DNA of 64,000 nucleotides from Ariolimax columbianus. Lineage: Eukaryota > Mollusca > Gastropoda > Stylommatophora > Arionidae. Location: contig JAVGWX010000002.1 of NCBI GenBank assembly GCA_036924085.1, positions 154,066,571-154,130,570 on the forward strand. Reading direction: 5' to 3'. Of this stretch, positions 34,801-45,394 are shown one piece after another. Numbering within the stretch: the stretch's first letter is position 1; each line of letters begins with the position of its first letter. The translations under genes and the position numbers were made by a program. The notes under the pieces are model-generated. The model ran no database searches and was not told the origin of the DNA. It saw nothing but the letters and a program-made list of their open reading frames with translations.

Positions 34801-35226
34801 GTAAGAGATAGAGTACACTGGAGATCTATTGAGGTAAGAGATAGAGTACACTGGAGATCTATTGAGGTAAGAGATAGAGTACACTGGAGATCTATTGAGG
34901 TAAGAGATAGAGTACACTGGAGATCTATTGAGGTAAGAGATAGAGTACACTGGAGATCTATTGAGGTAAGAGATAGAGTACACTGGAGATCTATTGAGGT
35001 AAGAGATAGAGTACACTGGAGATCTATTGAGGTAAGAGATAGAGTACACTGGAGATCTATTGAGGTAAGAGATAGAGTACACTGGAGATCTATTGAGGTA
35101 AGAGATAGAGTACACTGGAGATCTATTGAGGTAAGAGATAGAGTACACTGGAGATCTATTGAGGTAAGAGATAGAGTACACTGGAGATCTATTGAGGTAA
35201 GAGATAGAGTACACTGGAGATCTATT
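34798..35226 (+). repeat. 33-bp in-frame minisatellite at the RT2 C-terminus
   Basis: Thirteen copies of GTAAGAGATAGAGTACACTG plus GAGATCTATTGAG, encoding VRDRVHWRSIE. The preceding frame (34678-35247) runs through the array to VADLRC and a stop. RT2 copy B has only two units at the same place (51425-51487). Copies are virtually identical. Confidence 0.97.
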
Positions 35227-35275
35227 GTAGCCGACCTTCGATGCTGAGGGGGCATCTGAACTGAACTGAATTGAT
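35227..35275 (+). other. RT2 copy A 3' end
   Basis: Stop codon, then GGGGGCATCTGAACTGAACT. The CTGAA tandem tail matches that of copy B (51379-51394 on the other strand), marking the element 3' end. Confidence 0.8.
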
Positions 35276-36770
35276 CCGATTAATGATAGTCGAAAAACAA
35301 GGTGAACATAAAGCGTAGCTGCGTCGCTAGCGAATATCTTAAGTTGATTTTTTTAAACTGATGTTTGTCTGAGTTACCCTGCCGGGACAAAGCAAAACGA
35401 AGCAAACATTACGCTCACAAATACTTTTCTGATGTAGGATCCGTTCTGCTTGTAATGTCATGTAGTCTGCATGCCTGGTCATTGGCGGCTAAACTGCTGA
35501 TGCAGTCTCCGTTCTACCGGTCAGGTCATGTAGTCTGTTCTGCTGGTCAGGTCATGTAGCCCGTTTTACTGATCAGGTCATATATCTCGCATGCCTGTCA
35601 TTGGCTGTCAAACACCCTCATTTAATATGAAATACAGAGACGCACTCGCTCCTATGGTGCCCATTTTAAACGCATCAAAGACACGCTTAAGGCTTCCCTA
35701 AAAGACTTTGGCTTACTAACTGATACTCGGGAAGTTGCCAGGTAAGACCGAACCACTTGGCGTTTATCTCTTCATTAAAGTGCAGAGTCATTCAATGCAT
35801 CAATACACGTTGCAGCCTTGCAAGGGAGATCATTTTGAAAAGCCAACAAAATGAAGCCTTCATTTCAGGATAACCATCTCTGTCTACACTGTCCAAGGTC
35901 GTTCCAGGCCCAAAACCGCTCATGAGAGACCGAACATATCCGAAATGGATGGACAGATCGAGTGGTATTCATCATTCGCTATGGACGACCAACAACAATG
36001 GCAGTTTCTGCAACATCTAAGGTTTCAATTTGCTCATTACAAAGGCATGGACGCCATTGTGTGTTTATTTATCTCCCGCATGTGATTATAACTCTGTACA
36101 CATTCCTATCCCAAATGTTGTTTATTCGTGTTACTGATGTCGTCTCACGTTGGCTTAATGGTTTAACTGTGCAAAATTAGCTTTGCTTATAGTTGGTGCA
36201 GAAATTGTGGCCATTTTACTTTTCGTGTCACTGTACTACATCGAGCGAACGTACGGAAATTTGCTCGTAGAACTGATCTTATCTGTACCTGGACGTCCCT
36301 GAATGTACTCAGTCCCTTTATATTGAAAGTGCGGACCCCATAGTACAATTTCCATAGCTGACACGTAGGATCCGAATAATCTAGTTACCCATTTACTACT
36401 GGGTCGACTATGAGAAGCGGTCATATCATGAAAAACAGGCGAAGTGCCTGGTCACAGATAACCGCGTGCGAGGAGATTTGAACCAGCTGTGTTGGGTTTG
36501 TCGAGGCCTGAAAGGGGAGCAATGAATAAATACACTGCTACCTGTCAGGCATGTCATTATTAGCGGCTAGAGAGTGTTAAGCATGGGATTTGCTTCCCCA
36601 ACTCTGTAGAAACTTGAAGACACACACTTCAGCAGATATTTGCTGCTCAACATTGAATGTCTTGACGTGTATTTGTTGATGGCATATGCTCCACTTATGT
36701 GTGTAAGTTTATAACCCTTTGGTCGTATGCTCCCCATACGTACATAATATAGCAATCCTGATAATGAAAG
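35276..36770. other. Unrecognised sequence
   Basis: A weak repeat (GGTCAGGTCATGTAG) occurs three times at 35445-35590. No gene is supported. Confidence 0.4.
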
Positions 36771-36774
36771 TGAC

Positions 36775-37165
36775 AGAACGTCGCTCCCATAACAGCCATT
36801 CGAAAGGAATCTCGATCTGCAGTCACTCTACTCGGCTACTCCATTCATGTTTAGAGTGTCCTTGATGTCTTATATTAATCTGCCTCTTGGTCGGCCTGTG
36901 CCTCATCTTTCTGGAGCAATGCCCTCCAGAGCTGCTATTTTCATTCCGCCATGGCGCTTGATGTGGTCGAAAAGCCCGAGTTTCAGACATATAGCGTGGT
37001 TTATATGCCAGTTCTCTTCGATGCTGAGATCTCGCGGGATAAGTGTATCTGTTATTCTCTTTACTCAAGGTATTTTTAGGATAGAAATGATCATTTTTAA
37101 AAAATATCATATTGACTATTTTATGTGATAATTGTGCTGTATTTTCAATTGATATCATTTGATTT
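36775..37165 (-). pseudogene. LINE reverse transcriptase C-terminal fragment
   Basis: Minus-strand frames give FDHIKRHGGMKIAALEGI, then RHRPTKRQ and ADRDSFRMAVMGATF. This resembles the end of LINE polyproteins (HVKR, GRGRP and RDxFR motifs). It is degraded, with no other part nearby. Confidence 0.6.
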
Positions 37166-37379
37166 TATCAACGAAAAAGCTTTGAAATTCCAGTTATCAC
37201 CACTACTTAGACGCTCAGACATTCCAATCATTACGAAGAATAGCCACTATTGTCAGTGCCAGGATAGACCCTGACTATGCCAGAAGAACGAAAGATCCCA
37301 TAATGTGAAATCAGACGCTCCTCAAATAAGAAAATAGTCAAGGTCACTGCGAGAGATGAATGAGAAATAAGGACATCTG

Positions 37380-37690
37380 AAAAATGGAGAAAATAATGTC
37401 ATGCATGACATATATAGAAGGGAGGAACATTAATTGGTTTAACAATATGACAATGATATTTCCAAGCCTTCTAGCCGATCGAGCATATAACACCAGTCAT
37501 TCGGGTTTCACGACAAGAAGAGACCAAGAGGACGATGGATTGATGGTTTTAAAGAAACACTACAGAAGGGCGATTTGAAATATCAACAGCCGCACATTTG
37601 GCACAGAGAATATTATTGCACATCCCCAAGGCCTTTATCGACATGAGCGGACAATTGAGATGGTTTAATCAATGTCATTTGTCTACTACT
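37380..37690 (+). pseudogene. LINE RT C-terminal fragment
   Basis: Shifted frames read WFNNMTMIFP, then a KRPRGRWIDGFKETLQKGDL motif typical of the last part of LINE RT proteins. No RT core is present. Confidence 0.5.
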
Positions 37691-37964
37691 TTCGGCTGTC
37701 TAGTATTTGATGAAGACTTTCATAGATCAAAACGACAGTACTATTGTTAGTCTCATTGAAAGCTTCAAATTGATCTTCTCTTTGGTCAGACACTTCTATT
37801 TCGAATCAATGTGACCGTCGTTGCAGTAAGTTGCAAATCTTCACTTATCGGAAATATCTAAAATTTGTGTCAGATTTTTCTTCTGATGCAAAAAAACAAA
37901 ATAAACAAAAATTAACCTGATATTTGTTTTGTTTTTATGAGAAAAAGATGTCCGTTTTGTTCTG

Positions 37965-38580
37965 ATTGAAAATAACATATTTTGTTTGTTATGATGGAAA
38001 TAACAATGTTTCATTTGTTCTGATAGAAATAGCAATGGTATTTTTTTGTGATTATGGTGGAAATTACAATGTTTATTTTGTTATGATGGAAATTTACAAT
38101 GTTTATTTTGTTATGATGGAAAGTTACAAGGGTTATTTTGTTATGATGAAAATTTACACTATATATTTTGCTATAATAGAAATGAACAAGGCTTATTTTG
38201 TTATGATGGAAATTACAAGTTTTATTTTGTTGTAATGGAAATTACAGTATTGTTTTGCTCTGAATCAAAATAAAATATGCTTGTTTTGTTCTATTACCAA
38301 ATAAAAAATGTTTGTTTTGTTTTAACGGAAAATAAAATTGTTCAACTGCTCGGTTGACAAAAACAGATTTTGATTTTGTTTCGATGCCAAAATAAAATGA
38401 TTGTTTTTCAATGATACCAAATATTTTATTTGTTCTGTTACCAAATAAAAGATACTTGTTTTGCACTGATACCAAATACAACAATATATGTATTTTGTTC
38501 TGGTGCAAAATAATATGTTTGTTTTGTTCTAATTGAAAATAAATTGAATATTTTGTTGTGATGGATAATAAGATGTTTTT
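37965..38580. repeat. ~31-34-bp AT-rich degenerate array
   Basis: Units around TTTTGTTATGATGGAAATTA, very clear at 38040-38230. To the right units change to TTTTGTTCTATTACCAAATA. Confidence 0.85.
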
Positions 38581-38639
38581 ACATGAAATAAACGTTGTTT
38601 CTTTTGTTCTGTTGCCATAAACAGAAATGAAAAAAAATT

Positions 38640-39520
38640 ATGTCTAACACAAAAATACAAATCTTAAACTCAAATGAAAAGTCCGTTCTATTGTATGGCT
38701 CTGAAACATAGAGAACAATAAAAACAACAACCAAAAACGTTCACATATTTAGAAATGGCTGCTAGCGCAGAAAAGAGAGATTGAAATGGTATGATAGGAT
38801 CACTAATGTGGAACTGTTGGACAGAACCAGACAGAAAAGAGAGATTGAAATGGTATGATAGGATCACTAATGTGGAACTGTTGGACAGAATCAGACAGAA
38901 AAGAGAGATTGAAATGGTATGATAGGATCACTAATGTGGAACTGTTGGACAGAACCAGACAGAAAAGAGAGATTGAAATGGTATGATAGGATCACTAATG
39001 TGGAACTGTTGGACAGAACCAGACAGAAAAGAGAGATTGAAATGGTATGATAGGATCACTAATGTGGAACTGTTGGACAGAACCAGACAGAAAAGAGAGA
39101 TTGAAATGGTATGATAGGATCACTAATGTGGAACTGTTGGACAGAACCAGACAGAAAAGAGAGATTGAAATGGTATGATAGGATCACTAATGTGGAACTG
39201 TTGGACAGAATCAGACAGAAAAGAGAGATTGAAATGATATGACAAGATCACTAGAAATGGGACTTCTCAACGGAACACGGGTTATGTCACTGGAACAGTA
39301 CATAAAGAGAATCTTTGGATAGGGCACACATTAAGGAAACCAGCATGACAAGGCTATCTCTGTTCTGTAATCATCAAGAAGGAGATAGACAGGGAGACCA
39401 AAACACACATAGAGAAGAGAGCTCGAGGAAAAACATAATGGCAAATGGAGAGATGTAGCAGAGCTGCACGGATTGATATGGACAAGCGAACTTGGCGAGT
39501 ATTTATTGAAGATATGTTCT
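38640..39520 (+). pseudogene. LINE RT C-terminal region with internal array
   Basis: SVLLYGSET followed by a stop (38685-38712) is the LINE motif before the C-terminal region. After the 64-bp array come GRPKHT, REELEEKHNGKWRDVAELHG and ICSPKGF, matching the end of such proteins. The array lies where the DRTRQxEIExxIxKRKW-type segment should be and is built from that segment (DRTRQKREIEM in one frame). Confidence 0.72.
38768..39228. repeat. 64-bp tandem array inside an RT remnant
   Basis: Seven copies of a 64-bp unit beginning CAGAAAAGAGAGATTGAAAT, almost identical (AACCAG and AATCAG variants). The unit is not a multiple of 3, so the frame is lost. Confidence 0.96.
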
Positions 39521-40980
39521 CCGAAAGGTTTTGATACAATATTTTATAGTTGAACGGCGAAATCCTCCACAGCACTCCCCATCACTCACACAACACGTAT
39601 TTGTAAAGACGTTCGTATTTAGTCAATTTAGCTTTTGTCGATGTTTCTTAAGTGGCAGGTGACGGTGGCTCTTCTTACATCCCAAGGGGTACTTGAGAAG
39701 GTTTACTTGAACCCTCCTGGATGTGGTGTAGTGTGAGGCTTCTATTGAGATTACAGTGTCAATCTCAGTCTCGATGCCCATACCGCCATGACACTGCGTG
39801 TTTCTAGGGAGGAGGTGAGGTGGTGTCTTGATCAATATATCTCACCAGATCCTGACACTTGTCTAAGTTACCAACCTGCTTATGTTGCGCGAATCCTTCT
39901 GTAAACAGTCACTGCACATGCTCGGAGACATGCTTTCTTTAACAGGGATCAGCTGCAGTGATAGTTAATGCTCCACGCTGGATCAAACAATGGGGGTGAA
40001 GTTAATCATTTTAGCTAATCTCCTGTTCCAATCCTGGCTATGACAGCATTTTTGACCAAATCTAATCTGGGACGCTTGACTCGATAATCCAGGCCAGATT
40101 TAGGCCTCTATTTAAGACTGGAATTTGAGGAATATTATCACCTGTGAAGAATGACGTTTGATCTACGTGCAAGTTTGAACGTGGTTATATTTGGACTTGT
40201 ATGCAAGTCTGTCTCCGAATTTCGATGCAGGACTTCTAAAATAGTCGAAGGAAGCTTATTAATCTTGTTTCAGAAGGGACGGAAGAGATAGCTAGCAACA
40301 GAATGATTGAATAGCGAACAACGAGGCACTAAACCTTCACCAGTTAATGTTGGTATACTGTCCCTGACATGCTGGGGGTTAATGTTCTTAAAAAAAACCG
40401 ACATATTGGCATTGAAAACACGCATTGTGGGAAAAGTAAATATGAACTGATTGGGGTGGGGGTATGGACCAGTGAGGGTGGGGGGTATTGTGGTGGAGAG
40501 GGGGAAGAGACGGTATTAGCGTAGTTGTATAAAATTCACGATTTGCTATAATGTTATAAACTCTCGTTACCTGTACATTACAGTTGATTCAGCAGAAAAA
40601 TGTGTACATGGATTGCTGTTAGTGAAGTAAAGGTTAGCGAGAAGGGAACTGGCCATCTCCTAACTAAGATGTGGTCAAGTACAATGAAGTTTCAAACACT
40701 TCATCCCCGACAGCAATGTTTGCTATTGGACTACCTTTACCTTTACAATTAAAAATGGATACAGTGATATTGCATATTGATTGACGGATATTAAATATGG
40801 ATATGAGGATATTAACTATGGATTTTTATATTTAACTGTAAATATGGATATTGAAATGGATAGATGGATATAAAATATGGCTAAACCTATGTTAGATATG
40901 ATTGGCATTTAACATAATGTAAAGCTGATATATGTCAAGATGTGCGCTGGAATAAAAAGAGATATGTGACGAAATCTATG
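39521..40980. other. Unrecognised sequence
   Basis: No supported feature apart from GGATATTAA-like short repeats at 40775-40880. Confidence 0.4.
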
Positions 40981-40984
40981 TTCG

Positions 40985-41150
40985 TTCGGTGTCGCTTTAG
41001 TCGAGTGGTTAGGACACTCGCCTCTCTCGGTGATGAATGGAAACGGTGGGCGATATATTCACGCAAGTTGCAAGAGTCATTTGGTCTCCGGGAGGTACGA
41101 CCAGAGTGCTTGCATCTTGAGTTGTCTCGACCATTAGTCTTGCCACTGAT
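40985..41150 (+). mobile_element. tRNA-headed SINE fragment
   Basis: GTCGCTTTAGTCGAGTGGTT followed by AGGACACTCGCC resembles a tRNA D-arm and polymerase III A box. No acceptor stem or B box closes a tRNA, so a SINE head is more likely than a tRNA gene. Related body sequence (GTGAGGTTGA, AGCGCAG, CATCAAGACAAAA) recurs at 41760-41960 and 42197-42320. Confidence 0.5.
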
Positions 41151-42039
41151 CCAAAGTAACTCGAGACATGAGAGTGAGATTGATGACCAGCTCAATTTCT
41201 TACTCGCTATACAGAAAAGATAACTGGCTGCGAGTCTACATTTCTCTACTGTTTTGGATCATTATGGATGCCGCCAGACCACGGATTTTCCTGGAATTCA
41301 CACTAGACGACTTACACTTGTGTTCACGGAAACGTGGTGTTGTTTTCCGTCTGGACTTGTTATTTCGTTCTTTTTTGTGATTTCTTCCATCCGTTTATCC
41401 TGGTCTGGACGCCGGCTGAATGGCATTACGCTTATACCTGTGTCGTATTTAACGGTTTAGTTGTGCCGGTTCACCTTCACGAATTTGGCGTGTGGGAATT
41501 TTAGATGCTACTATGATGAGCTGAATACAGCTGGGGAGAGATGCCAGACTCACTCACACGCTGAGTGTTGTCCATACGACCTCTTGTGGTTATCGAAAAG
41601 TCACGACAAACTGCGTTAGATGCCTTCCCACCTTTCTACCCTGCGGTTTACATGTTTACGGAAAGGCTTCGGTGGTAACCAAGAGGCAAAATATGCATCC
41701 GATGCTATCTCCAGTCGTCTCGATGAATGTCTTGCCACAGGCAAAAGGTAGCTTAGGTTCTGTGAGTGAGGTTGACAAAAGGCGCAGTTTCTTCCTCACT
41801 TTAATCCAATCACCGCGCAAGTCACCCATTTCAGCGGACACGGCAAGAGATACGATTGTCCACGCGGCTGAACAAAGAGAGTGGTCTTCATCACTTGTGA
41901 TGGACAACTATACAGCGCAGATCATATTATTAAGACAAAACCTTCTGATGTGTGTGTCCACATCGCTTGCAATAGCAATAACAAAGAAAGATGTTCGATT
42001 AACAAAACCGACATTTAACTCGGATATAAAGTCTGCATT

Positions 42040-42565
42040 GAGTTAAAATTATGTTGTATATGAAGTTGCCATTTACTTAAATGTATGTTAGGCATAAAGT
42101 GGACATTTAGTGAAATCTATGTTGGACATAAAGTTGACAAGCAGTTTAACCTATGTTGGATATAAAATTGACATTTACTTAGAATTATTTTGTAAATTAA
42201 GATAGCTCGGGACCAGAGAGTGAGGTTGATAACCAGCGCAGTTAACCTCACGCTGTAATTCAAATACAGCGCAAGTTGCATCATCAAGACAAAAACGTCT
42301 TGTTGACGTCGCCATGGGCACCTTTTATGTTGTAAATTAACTTAATTCTATGTTGGATATAAAGTTAGCGTTAAGTTAAACTTATGCTGGGTATAAAGTT
42401 AGCATGAAGTTAAACCTATGCTGGATATAAAGTTAGCATGAAGTTAAACCTATGCTGGATATAAAGTTAGCGTTAAGTTAAACCTATGCTGGATATAAAG
42501 TTAGCATTAAGTTAAACCTATGCTGGATATAAAGTTGACATTTCATTAAATCTATCTTGGACATA
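42040..42565. repeat. ~34-bp tandem array, first block
   Basis: Units AAACCTATGCTGGATATAAA plus GTTAGCATGAAGTT, clearest at 42355-42540, interrupted at 42190-42330 by a SINE-like piece. Confidence 0.88.
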
Positions 42566-42894
42566 AAGTTTAAATACAGTTTTGGGGGTTTTTTTCGTAA
42601 AGGTTTGCCCATTGATATTCTCCTATCGTAGACATACCCCTTTCTACCCCGGAACGCAGACTTTTAGCCGATGTCTGGACGAAAGCAGACTTTTAGCCGA
42701 TATCAGGACGTATTAACCAGTGCTTGGATGCATGTTTGAGTCTGTATGTACATAAGCTAGTGTTTCAGTGATCCATGATATCTCGATGTGGTTCAAACCA
42801 GATACAATGTTCGTGTTCAATGAAGTATGGTCCCTAAATGTTGTGTGTGTGTATGTGTGTGTGGGACAGGCTATAAACCTTCAGGGTGAGACAT

Positions 42895-43215
42895 TTAGTT
42901 AAATTTAGGTTGGATATTTGAAGTTGATATAAAGTTGACATTTAAATATTAAGTTCGATATACAGTTGACATTTGAATCTAGGTTAGATATAAAGTTGGC
43001 ATTTGAATCTAGGTTCGATATAAAGTTGACATTTGAATCTAGGTTAGTTAGAAAGTTCACATTTGATTATTAGGTTCGATATAAAGTTGACATTTGAATC
43101 TAGGTTCGATATAAAGTTGACATTTGAATCTAGGTTCGATATAAAGTTGACACTTGAATCTAGGTTCGATATCAAGTTGACATTTGAGTTTATATTAGAT
43201 ATAAAGATGAATTTA
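42895..43215. repeat. 30-bp tandem array, second block
   Basis: Units ATAAAGTTGACATTTGAATC plus TAGGTTCGAT. They are related to the first block through ATAAAGTTGACATTT. Confidence 0.92.
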
Positions 43216-43419
43216 TAACATTTTGAATCTGAATAAGTGAACATAACATATTTGAATAGGGAATTTTGGATATGGATATGTCATGCCACCACAAATCTCA
43301 TGGCGCCTAACATTTCAAGATCAGAGTCGTATTAACTTTCATAATTTCCCCTCCTACTACTCCATACTTTATCCTTTCTTCCTTACCCTCTCATCTCCCT
43401 TTTACTTCCTACTCCTTAC

Positions 43420-43680
43420 TTTCTCCCTTCTCCCTTGCCTTTTCCTCTCCCTCTTACCTACCACTCTCCTTGTCCTGCGGCCACCACCTCTCATCAACTG
43501 TACCTACTCCTTTCACATTTAACCTGACAATTTCACTTACTTTCTCCCTTCTCCCTTGCCTTCTCCTCTCCCTCTTACCTACCACTCTCCTTGTCCTGCG
43601 GCCACCACCTCTCATCAACTGTACCTACTCCTTTCACATTTAACCTGACAATTTCACTTACTTTCTCCCTTCTCCATCAC
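43420..43680. repeat. 121-bp direct duplication
   Basis: Near-identical 121-bp segments begin at 43420 and 43541, with a partial third at 43662. Surrounding sequence (43340-43870) is strongly pyrimidine-rich. Confidence 0.95.
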
Positions 43681-43869
43681 TTCCACAACTCTCTCTTTTC
43701 TACTCCTCTCCTATACCTGTTCCCATCACTCATATCTTCTTACCTCTCTCCTACGTACTGTCCTTCTTGCTTACCTCCACCAATATCCTCCCCCGTTTCC
43801 AGTCTCCCTTGCACCCTACCCTTCTGCCCCAATCTACAACCCACTCTTCCAGCAATACCAAGTAACACC

Positions 43870-44834
43870 CCTGGCAGACGCGTCCATACTAAGCCCAAAC
43901 CTTCATCAATTTCAGAGATAATAATCCGACCTTCATTCTACATTGACTTAAACGTCTTTCCGAAGATTATCGAAAGTCGCAGGTGTTACAGGTAAACAGA
44001 ACGTCATCGACAGAGACTCCCGCAGAGCGTGACTCGTCCTAACCAGGTGAGACGAAAGACCAGGTAGTTCCAGGGAGGTTCTAGATAACTCTGGACACTT
44101 TGTTGACATTGGACCCAAACTGCGGGCCTGTCTATATCCGTTGCGGCCTCGTTGATCGGAACTTTAATCCTAACAGATAAGATTAACCAGAATTTCATGG
44201 TGATTTAATTACCGCTCTGGTGGTTGCACGGAGCGAAGAACAAACCTGGCGCACTCGTTGAACCCATCAAAGAACGATAATTCCAGCGATCACTGACAGT
44301 TGAAGGTGTTGATGTCGTGACCTGTAGGTAGAGATTAAATCCAGGAAGAGACTTACCTCCACGTGTAGTGTTGAGATATAGAAACAATACCTTTACTAAT
44401 AAAAGGCAGTGATATCGTCAGTAGTAAAACACCCACAGTCCCTAATGTGAAACTGTGGGAAACAATGGCACAAATATCAGTGTAGCACTTGAAGTAAGGC
44501 GTTGGCGTTGAATGGGATATACGTTACGGAAAATAGCAGATAACATTACACGGAAGGCCCTTTGTGGAATCTCCAAGGCAAGAGAGGTAGTGGCAGACCT
44601 AAACACCTATGCAGAAGAGGTAACCCACGATAGCCCATATATGTGGAGTAAAATAGTAACCGTAATGTGGCAAATTCTTATAATAAAATCATATTAATGT
44701 TCCCCATTGACTCTTCCCGGTATGTGTGTTCCTATTTGTCCGTGATGAAAGCCTTCCGATCGTAACACAGGTTTGAGTTCTGTTTGTGTCTCGGTCTGGT
44801 CAATGTACTTGCCTATTTATGTTCACAATTGTTT
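43870..44834. other. Unrecognised sequence
   Basis: No supported gene. A plus-strand frame near 44512 (FGISKAREVVADLNTY-like) is too short to assign. Confidence 0.35.
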
Positions 44835-45350
44835 ACTTGGCAAAATGTACTGATCAGACTTGTTAGTCGGGACGGGCAAAATATACTGATCAGACATGTT
44901 AGCCAGGGTCGGTCAAAATGTACTGATCAGATATGTTAGTCATGTCGGCCAAAATATACTGATCAAACATGTTAGCCAGAGTAAGGCAAAATATACTGAT
45001 CAAACATGTTAGTCAGAGTAAGGCAAAATATACTGATCAAACATGTTAGTCAGAGTAAGGCAAAATATACTGATCAGACATGCTAGTCAGAGTAAGGCAA
45101 AATATATTGGTCAAGACCCTCACCAGGGTTTGCTCGTAGTCCTCCCTGGAAACGGACTGTTTTCATGGCAGCCTTGCTAACAAGGTGAGAGATCGACGTG
45201 ATATCCGTAGCAGTGAGTGACACGCAGATGAAGCCAAGCATAGCACCACGGAATGTGAGGAAAGCTACTGCAAACCGCTATTTAACGTCCTGTTCAGGCC
45301 GCAAAAAAGAGTAAACTTGCATTCGAAACAACAACAGCAACAATAACAAC
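44835..45350 (+). mobile_element. Dispersed element with 37-bp repeat head, copy 3
   Basis: Seven head units (GGCAAAATATACTGATCAGA variants, 44838-45105) are followed by the body (GACCCTCACCAGGGTTTG, CCTGGAAACGGACTGTTTTC, GAGAGATCGACGTGATATCC, GACACGCAGATGAAGCC). It ends AAAGAGTAAAC and CATTCGAAACAACAACAGCA. The middle of the body is shortened by deletion relative to copy 2. An AAC-rich 3' end is shared with copy 2. Confidence 0.88.
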
Positions 45351-45394
45351 CATCATTAACTCATGGAACTAATTAACTTATTTTGGAACTGTAT

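Noticed and set aside
40985..41060. Functional tRNA gene
   Set aside because: Only a D-arm-like segment is present. The T-arm and acceptor stem are missing.
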